Assembly: GCA_001798075.1 (NCBI GenBank)
Contig: MGRG01000012.1
Location: 266,441 to 330,440 of the forward strand
Direction: 5' to 3'
Source of the DNA: Deltaproteobacteria bacterium RIFCSPHIGHO2_01_FULL_43_49
GTDB lineage: Bacteria > UBA10199 > SPLOWO2-01-44-7
Length of the DNA stretch: 64,000 nt
The notes beneath the pieces were generated by a model. That model worked only from the letters and a program-made list of their open reading frames with translations, searched no databases and was not told where the DNA came from. The translations under genes were made by a program, and so were the position numbers. Positions 56,409-64,000 of this stretch are shown here, in pieces (position 1 is the stretch's first letter; every line of letters starts with the position of its first letter).

Positions 56409-57187
56409 TAATCACGGGGAGCTACGGTAATTGCATTCGCAATGCGTGAAATTCCTGGCACTTCCAGTTTAAATCCATTCAGACTAAAGTAGAGTTGGCT
56501 AGAGCCTCCGCCATCCAGATTTAGGGCATCAACGCATTCCAATCCTCTGAACAGATTTGCGAATTCTTCCATCGATATTTCATCGTTGGCTGTGACGGCT
56601 ATAATAATATTGCCATTGCGACGAATCCCAACCCCAGACCTTCTGGCCAACGAGGGTTTGAATTGAGGAATCTCTCCGTTTACGACTAATCTGGGACCCA
56701 CTTGAAGGGCCATTTCTGTTTCTGCGTTTGCTTTGAATGAGCGAAGAGGGATAATGGCCGGTTTTTCTTTTGCTATCTGAAAAATGGCCCACCAGCTGGT
56801 AGGATGCAAAGGATTGATTGTCTTGCCGTCACGAACTAGCAGGCCTAGTGACTTATGTTCTGGGCTAAAGAAACCGCCGTTGATCACCAAAGCCGCCTTC
56901 GATTTTTTAGCAATCATTTGTGCAGTCGTGTCGACCTCACCTAAATCCTTTGCGGTGATGACAGAAAACTTGAAAAGTTTCGGATCGATCTGAAAGATGT
57001 GTGTGTCGTTGATAACCGTGTAGGAAAGTCCCCCGGCAATCGGTTTCCAGGAGTAGGCATGCACGTTGTTCGAAATGCAAAAATCAAAAATCAAAATGCA
57101 AAATGACAACCCAAAACTCAAAATTTTGAATTTTAGTTTGTAATTTTGATGTTTGACATTTGATATTTTATTTTTATTTATTGCCAT
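56405..57187 (-). CDS. phosphodiester glycosidase-like (NAGPA/DUF2233) protein, repeat-derived signal
   Basis: A 260-residue exported protein with a NAGPA domain: [50 protein letters not shown] and [14 protein letters not shown] (quoted in part), the family of phosphodiester glycosidases also found in exopolysaccharide-related proteins. The unusual N-terminus ([26 protein letters not shown]) is encoded by an AT-rich dispersed repeat, which forms the hydrophobic signal segment up to NNVHA. Its start overlaps the efflux adaptor gene upstream by 10 bases. Confidence 0.8.
   Translation of the reverse strand: MAINKNKISNVKHQNYKLKFKILSFGLSFCILIFDFCISNNVHAYSWKPIAGGLSYTVINDTHIFQIDPKLFKFSVITAKDLGEVDTTAQMIAKKSKAALVINGGFFSPEHKSLGLLVRDGKTINPLHPTSWWAIFQIAKEKPAIIPLRSFKANAETEMALQVGPRLVVNGEIPQFKPSLARRSGVGIRRNGNIIIAVTANDEISMEEFANLFRGLECVDALNLDGGGSSQLYFSLNGFKLEVPGISRIANAITVAPRDY
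57072..57182. repeat. AT-rich palindromic repeat, copy 5, translated
   Basis: AAAATCAAAAATCAAAATGC words are mirrored by TTTGTAATTTTGATGTTTGACATTTG around CAAAATTTTG. It belongs to the same style of palindromic low-GC repeats as copies 1-4 but lies inside a coding region, giving the N-terminal 38 residues of the NAGPA-like protein. Confidence 0.75.
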
Positions 57188-58242
57188 AAATTCACTTCTG
57201 CCCCTTCTTTTAATTTGTCTTGCCCTTCCGTTACCACCATATCGGCATCGGTCAGCCCTTCCATAACTTCTGTCAATTCTGGATTATCGGGGTTGGGCCT
57301 TGTGTAGATTCGCACACGCCATGCTCTGTTTTGGCGAACGATATAAACGTATTCACGATTACTGTCATTCAAAACAGCTTTTGTGGGAATGCTCAGAACT
57401 TTCACTTTTTGAGGGCTGACAAAGTGGACTTGGGCATTCATGCCGCTTTTAAAAAGGGATCGAGAGTTGGGAAGGGCAGCCCTTACTTCAAAAGTTTTTT
57501 TGGCGGGATCGAGTTCTGGACCGATAAAAATAATGGGGGCTGTAAAGGCCTGATTGCTAAAATCTTCCACTTTGACATTGATGTTCATTCCTTTGGTGAC
57601 AGCGGGGGCGTCTGCGGCCGGAAGATTAAAGCTCACATGAATGGGATCGGGTTTGACAATCGTTATTAACGTCTGTTTGGCAACCGCTTCGACACCATTC
57701 GTTACATTTTTCGCAGTGACCATGCCAGAAATTGGAGCGTTGACCACGACTTGTCTCACTTGGCTTTCCAAAAGGGCGATATCAGCTTTAAGCCGTTCTA
57801 CTCCTGCTTCAATTGTTTTGACCTCGGATTCCAGCGATTCCGCCAATGATTTGTCAATTTTACCCTCTTCTAACAAACGATCCTTATTTTTGAAAAAGTA
57901 GTTGTTTTTTTCGAGAAGGGCTTCTTGTTCCATACGTTGGGCTTTGATTTGGGACAATTTTAAGGCGAACTCTTGTTCGTTTAGATAAAGGATGGGGTCG
58001 CCTTGATTGACACTATCCCCCATGTTGACTGCTACTCGATCGATTTTAACATCCATCGGAAACAAGATATCGGCCTTTTCACTGGGGATGAGTGTTGCCG
58101 ATAGAGCAATCGTTGCCTGTTTTTCCTCAACGATCGGTTTGTCGACACTGACGGCAACTTTCCCATTTGAAAATAATCCCCCGGGCCCTCCACGGGAACA
58201 ACCGAAAAGCATTAGAAGAATCAGAAAAATTGTACGCGACAT
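57178..58242 (-). CDS. efflux RND periplasmic adaptor (HlyD/MFP) lipoprotein
   Basis: A 354-residue lipoprotein: signal FLILLMLFGC-S; lipoyl-like halves around a hairpin (KIDRVAVNMGDSVNQGDPILYL and VNAPISGMVTAKNVTNG in part) with a coiled coil between; beta-barrel region PADAPAVTKGMNINVKVED; and AALPNSRSLFKSGMNAQV. It resembles MexA/AcrA-type adaptors. No RND pump or outer-membrane channel gene is beside it, so it is an orphan adaptor here, coupled instead to a phosphodiester-glycosidase-like gene. Confidence 0.87.
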   Translation of the reverse strand: MSRTIFLILLMLFGCSRGGPGGLFSNGKVAVSVDKPIVEEKQATIALSATLIPSEKADILFPMDVKIDRVAVNMGDSVNQGDPILYLNEQEFALKLSQIKAQRMEQEALLEKNNYFFKNKDRLLEEGKIDKSLAESLESEVKTIEAGVERLKADIALLESQVRQVVVNAPISGMVTAKNVTNGVEAVAKQTLITIVKPDPIHVSFNLPAADAPAVTKGMNINVKVEDFSNQAFTAPIIFIGPELDPAKKTFEVRAALPNSRSLFKSGMNAQVHFVSPQKVKVLSIPTKAVLNDSNREYVYIVRQNRAWRVRIYTRPNPDNPELTEVMEGLTDADMVVTEGQDKLKEGAEVNLWQ

Positions 58243-58268
58243 TGAATAGATTATTATATCGGTAGGGG

Positions 58269-58655
58269 TTATGAAACAAGTAAAAGTTGGGGGATTTGTT
58301 CAAAATGCTTATCTCTGGTAAATAGTTGGAGATCATGTTGTATTGTTAGGGCCGCGAGCCACAAGTCGTTGGTCGGAATGGGTGTCCCCTGTCTTTTTAG
58401 CTGATTGAAGAGGCGTGCATAGTGGTGGGTGGTATTTTCATCTGGGAACAAAGAATCGACCCGTGGTGAGTTGAGAAAGCGAATCAAGAAGCGCTCATTC
58501 ACTAATCCTCTTTTCCCACTTTGAAACCCAGCACGAAGTTCTCCAAGAACGATGTAGGGAAGAAAGATTTGCTGCGCTTGCTGGATGGTAGCGGTTACCT
58601 CAGGAACGCCTCGGCAGAAGTCGACATAGCGGTTGGTATCAATAGCGATTTTCAT
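58269..58655 (-). CDS. vapC: VapC-family PIN toxin
   Basis: A 128-residue PIN-domain ribonuclease: AIDTNRYVDF (first Asp), VLGELRAGF (Glu), NDLWLAALTIQHD (acidic pair) and LFTRDKHFEQI. Paired directly with the antitoxin gene upstream (no gap). Type II toxins of this family cut tRNA or rRNA. Confidence 0.9.
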   Translation of the reverse strand: MKIAIDTNRYVDFCRGVPEVTATIQQAQQIFLPYIVLGELRAGFQSGKRGLVNERFLIRFLNSPRVDSLFPDENTTHHYARLFNQLKRQGTPIPTNDLWLAALTIQHDLQLFTRDKHFEQIPQLLLVS

Positions 58656-58916
58656 TTATTTCCAAAGTTGTGGATCTATCTTGTTTTGTTCTTCCAGTGA
58701 GCGATCGAATTCGGGGTCTTCTTGCCATTTTCCAATCAAATCATCGAGGTCATGAAAGATGATAGTCTCTGGCGAAACGCCAACAGCCTTTGTTAACGAA
58801 TCCACCAGCACTGTATTGAGGCTTTTCCCCTCTGTTTTTGCCTTTTGCTTTAAAGCCCTGTCTACAGTTGTTGAAATTCCTCGAATCGTATATTGTTTTT
58901 TTGCATGCATACTCAT
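58656..58916 (-). CDS. vapB: VapB/FitA-type antitoxin
   Basis: An 86-residue protein with a ribbon-helix-helix N-terminus (YTIRGISTTVDRALKQKAKTEG in part, SLNTVLVDSL) and an acidic, partner-binding tail (DDLIGKWQEDPEFDRSLEEQ) ending just before the vapC start. It should neutralise VapC and repress the pair. Confidence 0.87.
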   Translation of the reverse strand: MSMHAKKQYTIRGISTTVDRALKQKAKTEGKSLNTVLVDSLTKAVGVSPETIIFHDLDDLIGKWQEDPEFDRSLEEQNKIDPQLWK

Positions 58917-59073
58917 GCCTGCATTGTAGGCATATACATGATTCTTGTCAATGGCGTTTTTACTTCATCAGACATTCTTCACTCCTTGAACTTTAAGGAG
59001 GCGCTGGAAATCTTTTTGATAACTATATGAAATCATTTATCTTCTCTCTCTCTCAAAAATTTTTCAAAAATCC

Positions 59074-59101
59074 GCAACTTATTTTGATTTGTGACGATAA
59101 C
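59074..59101 (+). promoter_or_regulatory. shared alternative promoter motif, copy 4
   Basis: GCAACTT, 13 bases (ATTTTGATTTGTG), ACGATAAC, ending 37 bases before the ATG at 59139. Nearly identical over 40 bases to the copy at 19844. The rest of the 58917-59138 gap shows only a CT-rich tract. Confidence 0.6.
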
Positions 59102-59138
59102 TTAGTTAGACATATCTAAAGATATTACGGAGGTTCTT

Positions 59139-59768
59139 ATGACCGAGATTAATCGAAGTGCTTGTGACCGATATGCTTATGGACGCAAGCAAGATTTTCA
59201 AGATGAAATCAAAATTGCTCAGGAGTGTGCTGATGAACGGAAAGCGGAAACTGGCCTGCCCCACTTTGTAAAAGTGGAGAATTTTTATGCAGGTGATGGC
59301 TTGGGACATATTAATGTAACAGTTGAAGTTGGTTTTAAAGATGATCCTGTTTGTTCCCGAAAGGGGGTTTTTCGAAACTGGTGGTTTGGCAATAACAAAG
59401 CCGAAGCAGAAAAGTGTGCTCAGCGTTGGACTCAAGCAACGGGGAAAGAATATGCTGCTGAATTAGTAGAAATTAATTGGTTAACCAGAAATGACTATCG
59501 TATAGTTGAGAAAAATCGAGAGGTTGTTTGTACTCCATCAACAAATTATTCCACCCATCAAGACAACCCTGCAGTTTATGATGTGAAGGTCTGCCTAAAT
59601 TATTTGGCAAAAACTTTAGGAAAACCATATCATGCCGTTCAAATATGGGAACGCGATGATTTTGGGCTTTATGCTTATATTGAATTCCGAGAAGGTTATA
59701 GCCACGAACATCTCAGTAGCGATTGCAATTTATTAGAATCAACCAGACAATACTGTTCTGCAACTTAG
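59139..59768 (+). CDS. hypothetical Cys-containing protein, putative regulon member
   Basis: A 209-residue protein of no recognised family, without a signal peptide or TM helix but with eight or more cysteines spread along it (ACDRY, QECADE, VCSRKG, EKCAQRW, VVCTPS, KVCLNY, SDCNLL, QYCSAT). ACGGAGG precedes the ATG. It shares its promoter motif with the genes at 1584, 19912 and 42656. Even cysteine spacing might reflect metal or disulphide binding; the role is unknown. Confidence 0.65.
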   Translation: MTEINRSACDRYAYGRKQDFQDEIKIAQECADERKAETGLPHFVKVENFYAGDGLGHINVTVEVGFKDDPVCSRKGVFRNWWFGNNKAEAEKCAQRWTQATGKEYAAELVEINWLTRNDYRIVEKNREVVCTPSTNYSTHQDNPAVYDVKVCLNYLAKTLGKPYHAVQIWERDDFGLYAYIEFREGYSHEHLSSDCNLLESTRQYCSAT

Positions 59769-59864
59769 AAATAAGCGCACACCTTGCATCTCCCCAAACT
59801 GAATCCACCTGTTTTTTTCTCTACAATTGACGCTTCAAAATCGCCATGTTAGCGCAATTCCACT

Positions 59865-61178
59865 ATGGTCGACATGGATACCCTAACCTCGCTTTGCAAA
59901 CGGCGGGGGTTTGTTTTTCAATCGAGCGAAATCTATGGTGGTATCAATGGCTTTTGGGATTTTGGGCCGGTTGGTGTGGAACTCAAGCGCCGCGTCAAAG
60001 ATTCCTGGTGGAAGCGGATCGTTCAATGGCGCGAAGATGTCGTAGGGCTCGATACCAGTATCATTGCCCACCCCCAAACATGGGTCGCCTCTGGCCATGT
60101 CAGTCATTTTTCAGACCCGATGATCGACTGCAAGAAGTGCAAAAGACGCTTCCGCGCCGACGAAATTAACCCTTCGACAAGCTCAGGGCACGGAGAGAAA
60201 AAATGTCCCGAGTGTGGTGGTGAGCTGACGGAAGCACGTCAATTCAATCTCATGTTTCAAACCTATGTCGGGGCCAACCAGGATGCGGCTTCGCTTGCCT
60301 ACTTAAGACCAGAGACCTGCCAGTCAATTTTTACCGAATTCAAAAATGTTCAGAGTGTGGCCAGGCTTAAAATTCCCTTTGGCATTGCACAGATTGGCAA
60401 AGCCTTTCGAAACGAAATCACGCCGCGCAATTTTATTTTTCGTTCCCGTGAGTTTGAACAGATGGAATTGGAATTTTTCTGTCATCCCAAAGAGTCGCAA
60501 AAATGGTATGAATATTGGGTGCAAGAGCGCTTCGACTGGTTTTTATCAATCGGTGTCAAAAAGGAAAATTTAAGATTACGGCCACATGCCAAAGATGAGT
60601 TAGCTCATTATGCCAAGGGTTGCACTGACATCGAATTTCAAATGCCTTTTGGTTGGTCCGAACTGGAAGGGATTGCCGATCGTAGCGATTATGATTTGAG
60701 CCAGCATATCAAGACATCGGGCAAGGACCTCGATTATTTTGATGAGGAGACAAAAGCGAAATTTGTTCCAGCAGTCGTTGAGACTTCTGTCGGTGTTGAT
60801 CGTACCTGCCTTTCTTTGCTCATCGATGCCTATCGTGAGGAAGAGGTGAAGGGAGAAAAAAGAATCGTGTTGGGATTTCACCCAACGATAGCCCCTTTTC
60901 AAATTGCCGTTTTCCCCCTTTCTGGAAAATTACGGGAGCCAGCCATCAAACTGGAAAAAGATTTACGCAAATATTTTGCGGCCGATTATGATGAGGCGGG
61001 TTCGATTGGAAAACGCTATCGCCGCCACGACGAAGTAGGCACACCGTTTTGCATTACCTATGACTTCCAATCTGATCAAGATCATGCTGTCACGGTTAGA
61101 AATCGTGATACCATGCAGCAAGATCGCATTGCAATCGATCAGCTCGTTCGTTATTTGAACGACAAATTTTCTTCATAA
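59865..61178 (+). CDS. glyS: glycyl-tRNA synthetase (alpha2 type), in-frame repeat
   Basis: Class II synthetase of the single-subunit type, 437 residues: RRGFVFQSSEIYGGINGFWDFGP (in part), zinc-binding CKKCKRRF...CPECGG insertion, RPETCQSIF (motif 2 region), FRNEITPRNFIFRSREFEQMELE, GIADRSDYDLSQH and VVETSVGVDR, then the anticodon-binding domain. Between the two CxxC halves lies NPSTSSGHGEKK, encoded by a dispersed TTCGACAAGCTCAGGG repeat. The gene ends two bases before ppdK. Confidence 0.95.
   Translation: MVDMDTLTSLCKRRGFVFQSSEIYGGINGFWDFGPVGVELKRRVKDSWWKRIVQWREDVVGLDTSIIAHPQTWVASGHVSHFSDPMIDCKKCKRRFRADEINPSTSSGHGEKKCPECGGELTEARQFNLMFQTYVGANQDAASLAYLRPETCQSIFTEFKNVQSVARLKIPFGIAQIGKAFRNEITPRNFIFRSREFEQMELEFFCHPKESQKWYEYWVQERFDWFLSIGVKKENLRLRPHAKDELAHYAKGCTDIEFQMPFGWSELEGIADRSDYDLSQHIKTSGKDLDYFDEETKAKFVPAVVETSVGVDRTCLSLLIDAYREEEVKGEKRIVLGFHPTIAPFQIAVFPLSGKLREPAIKLEKDLRKYFAADYDEAGSIGKRYRRHDEVGTPFCITYDFQSDQDHAVTVRNRDTMQQDRIAIDQLVRYLNDKFSS
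60171..60189. repeat. dispersed CTTCGACAAGCTCAGG repeat inside glyS
   Basis: CCTTCGACAAGCTCAGGGC is inserted in frame in the zinc-ribbon loop of GlyRS and reads PSTSSGH. It is the same word family as the insert at 14354 and the hairpin at 38886. Confidence 0.7.
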
Positions 61179-61180
61179 CA

Positions 61181-63667
61181 ATGAAAACCATTTACGCCTT
61201 TGGCGAGGGAAAGGCTGAAGGGGATAAATCAATGAAAGATCTCCTCGGTGGCAAAGGGGCCGGTCTTGCCGAGATGTGTCGTTTGGGTCTGCCGGTTCCT
61301 CCCGGGTTCACGATCACGACAGAGATTTGTAATTATTATTACGCACACCAACGTCAATATCCAAAGGAATTGGAATCGCAGGCCGCAAAGTCCTTAAGCC
61401 ACATCGAAAAAATCATGGGAGAAAAGTTTGGGGATCCCGAAAAACCCCTCTTGGTTTCGGTCCGTTCGGGTTCCAGGGCCAGCATGCCGGGGATGATGGA
61501 TACAATCCTCAACTTAGGCCTCAATAAGAAAACACTCAAGGGTCTGACCGAACAATCAAAAAATATAAAATTTGCCCAGGACAGTTTTGAACGTTTGAAA
61601 CACATGTTTCAAGATGTGGTTGGTAAACCATTGCCGGAGAATCCTCAGGAACAATTATGGGAGGCGATTGCTGCGGTGTTTGAATCATGGAACAGCAAGA
61701 GGGCCATCGAATATCGCCGTATCAACCGCATCCCTCAGGATTGGGGGACGGCTTGTAATGTGCAGGCGATGGTTTTTGGCAATATGGGAGACGATTCAGC
61801 GAGTGGAGTCGCCTTTACAAGAGATCCCTCGACAGGCGAAAAAAGATTTTTTGGAGAATACTTGAGAAATGCACAAGGGGAAGACCTCGTGGCAGGGGTG
61901 CGGACCCCCGAACCCTTGGAGCAACTTCAAAAAACTCTGCCTCATTGTTATCAAGAACTGCTTACCTTCTATCAAAAATTGGAACGTCACTATCGCGACA
62001 TGCAGGATATGGAATTTACGATTCAAAAAGGAAAAGTCTGGATGTTGCAAACCCGCCGCGGTCAGCGAACGGCAAAAGCTGCTGTCAAAATCGCCGTGGA
62101 TATGGTTTCCGAAGGCTTGATCAATAAAGAAGAGGCACTATTGCGAATCGAGCCTAACCAAATCGATCAACTGTTGCACCCCATGATTTCTCCAAGAACT
62201 GCTCGCAAAGTTTTGACCAAGGGGCTTCCTGCATCGCCTGGTGCCGCGGTGGGGCGTGTTGTTTTCACGGCGGAAGAGGCCGTCCAATGGAGTGAAAAAA
62301 AAGAGGCCGTCATTCTGGTTCGCTCCGAAACCTCCGCAGAAGATATTCACGGGATGCATGTGGCTCAAGGAATTTTGACCAGTCGCGGGGGGATGACCTC
62401 CCATGCCGCTGTGGTCGCTCGAGGAATGGGAAAAGTTTGCGTGGTCGGTTGTGGTGCGATGGAAGTCGACGTGGAAAAGAAAGAATTTTCGGTGAACGGC
62501 AAGGTGGTCAAAGAAGGAGATTGGCTCACTATTGATGGGACCACAGGCGACGTGATGCTTGGAAAACTCCCAACGATGGAGCCGGAGTTATCTAAAGAAT
62601 ATCAAACCCTCATGTCCTGGGCGGACGCTGTTCGCAAACTCAAAATTCGCGCCAATGCCGATACGCCAGAAGATGCCAGGCGAAGTCTAAACTTTGGTGC
62701 GGAAGGGATCGGGCTTTGTCGCACTGAACATATGTTTTTTGATGAAGATCGGATTCAGGCGATGCGCCAGATGATTGTTGCGGAATCGACAGAAGAAAGA
62801 AAAAAGGCCTTGGCCAAACTCAAACCGATGCAAAAAAATGATTTTCTGGGGATTTTTCGAGTGATGAAAGGCTTGCCGGTCACCATACGTTTATTGGATC
62901 CCCCTTTGCATGAATTTTTGCCGCAAACCCAAAAAGAGATTCAAACGTTAAGTAAAGAAATTGATGTCCCCGTTGAGAGACTCAAAAAAGCGGTCGATGA
63001 TTTGAAGGAGATGAATCCGATGTTGGGGCATCGGGGTTGCCGTCTGGGAGTCACCTATCCCGAAATTTATGAAATGCAGATTGAGGCGATTATGGAAGCA
63101 GTCTGCGAGTTGAAACGAAATGAAAAGATAGAGGTGTTTCCAGAAATTGAGTTGCCGTTAATCAGTCTCAAAGGGGAAATTCAGCTGCTTCGAAAGTTGT
63201 GTGAAGACGTTTGTGAGAAAGTTATGAAAGAAACGGGAGAGCGTATTGCTTATCGCATCGGGACAATGGTGGAAACACCAAGGGCGGCTTTCAGGTCCGA
63301 TGCCATCGCCCCCCATGCCGATTTTTTTTCGTTTGGGACCAATGATTTGACGCAGACCACATTGGGAATTTCCAGGGATGATGGTTTCAAATTCTTGCCC
63401 GAATATGAACAGAAGGGTCTAGTCCGATGTGACCCTTTTCAAACCATCGATTTTGAAGGGGTTGGGGAGTTGATGAAAGTTTGTGTGGAGAAGGCGCGCA
63501 AAGTGAAACCCAAAATGGAGATTGGGATTTGTGGCGAACATGGAGGGGATCCTGAGTCGATTGTCTTTTGTCATCAAATTGGGCTCAATTATGTCAGTTG
63601 CTCACCGTTTCGAGTTCCCATTGCACGTCTTGCTGCTGCCAGGGCCGTTTTATTGGAAAGGCTTTAG
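61181..63667 (+). CDS. ppdK: pyruvate, phosphate dikinase
   Basis: Interconverts pyruvate, ATP and phosphate with PEP, AMP and PPi. 828 residues, slightly shorter than the usual 870-880: N-terminal ATP-grasp start LLGGKGAGLAEMCRLGLPVPPGF (in part), SVRSGSRASMPGMMDT, phosphohistidine region ILTSRGGMTSHAAVVARGMG near residue 405, PEP/pyruvate domain MFFDEDRI, RIGTMVETPRA, and the active-site Cys in GICGEHGGDPES near residue 783. No regulatory gene is adjacent. It is the last gene; palindromic DNA follows. Confidence 0.96.
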   Translation: MKTIYAFGEGKAEGDKSMKDLLGGKGAGLAEMCRLGLPVPPGFTITTEICNYYYAHQRQYPKELESQAAKSLSHIEKIMGEKFGDPEKPLLVSVRSGSRASMPGMMDTILNLGLNKKTLKGLTEQSKNIKFAQDSFERLKHMFQDVVGKPLPENPQEQLWEAIAAVFESWNSKRAIEYRRINRIPQDWGTACNVQAMVFGNMGDDSASGVAFTRDPSTGEKRFFGEYLRNAQGEDLVAGVRTPEPLEQLQKTLPHCYQELLTFYQKLERHYRDMQDMEFTIQKGKVWMLQTRRGQRTAKAAVKIAVDMVSEGLINKEEALLRIEPNQIDQLLHPMISPRTARKVLTKGLPASPGAAVGRVVFTAEEAVQWSEKKEAVILVRSETSAEDIHGMHVAQGILTSRGGMTSHAAVVARGMGKVCVVGCGAMEVDVEKKEFSVNGKVVKEGDWLTIDGTTGDVMLGKLPTMEPELSKEYQTLMSWADAVRKLKIRANADTPEDARRSLNFGAEGIGLCRTEHMFFDEDRIQAMRQMIVAESTEERKKALAKLKPMQKNDFLGIFRVMKGLPVTIRLLDPPLHEFLPQTQKEIQTLSKEIDVPVERLKKAVDDLKEMNPMLGHRGCRLGVTYPEIYEMQIEAIMEAVCELKRNEKIEVFPEIELPLISLKGEIQLLRKLCEDVCEKVMKETGERIAYRIGTMVETPRAAFRSDAIAPHADFFSFGTNDLTQTTLGISRDDGFKFLPEYEQKGLVRCDPFQTIDFEGVGELMKVCVEKARKVKPKMEIGICGEHGGDPESIVFCHQIGLNYVSCSPFRVPIARLAAARAVLLERL

Positions 63668-63712
63668 GATCACCCAAAATTCTTCTCCGACCTTTGCGAA
63701 AAACGCTTTCAT

Positions 63713-63788
63713 AAATAAGATGGAGCTTCGGGGTCCTGTCCCAAAGGGGCCCCTTTGGGGCCAATTGCATAAGCAACCCACCTTATTT
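63713..63788. repeat. hairpin repeat, copy G (divergent)
   Basis: Arms AAATAAGATGG and CCACCTTATTT pair 10 of 11. The left half carries GGGTCCTGTCCC, the complement of the conserved GGGACAGGACCC, and a central CCAAAGGGGCCCCTTTGG palindrome. A diverged member of the same family, downstream of ppdK. Confidence 0.7.
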
Positions 63789-64000
63789 TTAATAGAGCTT
63801 GTTTCCTCCGGCTACCTGGCGATGAGGGTGCTGAAAGTACGTGATATTTTTTGGGTCGACCCAAAAAATTCGCTCGACTCTCGCCCCGCCAGTCTTTTAT
63901 CCCGATAGGGTGTGGCGGGGCTCCGAGACGACTTCTATGTAAGTGGTCAACCACTTTTTAGTGTTTTCATCTTTTGATAACAGACTCCTGGTCTATGCTT
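63789..64000. repeat. non-coding palindromic tail of the window
   Basis: Contains ATTTTTTGGGTCGACCCAAAAAAT (a 12-bp perfect palindrome, given as ATTTTTTGGG plus its complement) and CTCGCCCCGCC paired with GGCGGGGCTCCGAG. Shares GCTCGACTCTC and CCCCG words with the element at 10732. CTTTTGATAAC, the arm of copy C, occurs again near 63971. No gene is seen. Confidence 0.6.

Noticed and set aside
63668..63954. Open frames after ppdK
   Set aside because: They overlap palindromic DNA and the divergent hairpin copy; no ribosome site or family pattern.
1..64000. CRISPR array
   Set aside because: Repeats found are palindromic, dispersed and not regularly spaced; no cas genes are present.

Overview
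This window is a gene-dense stretch of a bacterial chromosome, AT-moderate, with short intergenic spaces and many 1-4 base start/stop overlaps. The content points to an uncultured Gram-negative bacterium of the deltaproteobacterial, Myxococcota or Bdellovibrionota type. Evidence: an MglA-like GTPase, a Myxococcus-type cysteine-rich repeat lipoprotein, a PilZ protein, paired ArsA-type ATPases, a Pal/CpoB envelope pair, a perfect sigma-54 promoter, and a myxobacterial or peroxisome-like ether-lipid gene cluster. The exact lineage (for example a UBA10199-like group) is a guess. There is no prophage or conjugative element. The accessory layer is made of small palindromic repeats, one group I intron, toxin-antitoxin pairs and tRNA-associated debris.

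Layout. Positions 1-9.6 kb hold a DUF1054-like gene start, a cyclic 2,3-diphosphoglycerate synthetase-like gene, a lytic transglycosylase, smpB directly abutting a tmRNA gene that is split by a group I intron with a LAGLIDADG gene, DUF502, an amidohydrolase, a Cys-rich lipoprotein and a DUF4143 ATPase. Positions 9.6-19.2 kb hold panC, panB, a deoxynucleoside kinase, rsmA, tsaD, cpoB, pal, a receiver/PilZ pair and two ArsA-like ATPases. Positions 19.4-31.8 kb hold an XRE regulator, an orphan gene, phaR, an alkaline-phosphatase-superfamily enzyme, thiE-thiD, the folate genes pabC and pabB with two surface proteins, tadA overlapping tRNA-Ser(GGA), a membrane metalloprotease and cspA. Positions 31.8-36.8 kb are the ether-lipid operon (AGPS, a FAR-acyltransferase fusion, an SDR). 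Positions 36.8-44.1 kb hold small secreted proteins, a tRNA-Ser(CGA) nested inside a broken tRNA-Ser, mltG, ruvX, and a DUF433/DUF5615 pair. Positions 44.1-50.8 kb hold dnaX-ybaB-recR, the MglA-like gene, a transaldolase, two ion transporters and folK. Positions 50.9-64 kb hold an MNT gene with a deleted HEPN partner, the lysine operon dapF-dapA-dapB-dapL, rho, an orphan efflux adaptor, VapBC, glyS and ppdK.

Most genes are housekeeping: lysine/peptidoglycan precursor, folate, thiamine, pantothenate, envelope maintenance, translation and recombination. Four observations stand out. (1) A promoter-like motif, GCAACTT-N13-(C/A)CGATAAC with invariant 28-base length, precedes four + strand genes; one encodes a lytic transglycosylase and three encode unrecognised proteins, which suggests an unknown alternative-sigma regulon. 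(2) A family of hairpin repeats has a conserved core but locus-specific outer arms that are self-complementary at each site; it sits between genes, over gene ends, and once in frame inside pabB. (3) The tmRNA T-loop carries a group I intron. (4) The ether-lipid cluster looks like a bacterial counterpart of the peroxisomal FAR1/GNPAT/AGPS pathway, with two activities fused. A second, AT-rich repeat family has supplied signal peptides and C-terminal tails to several proteins.
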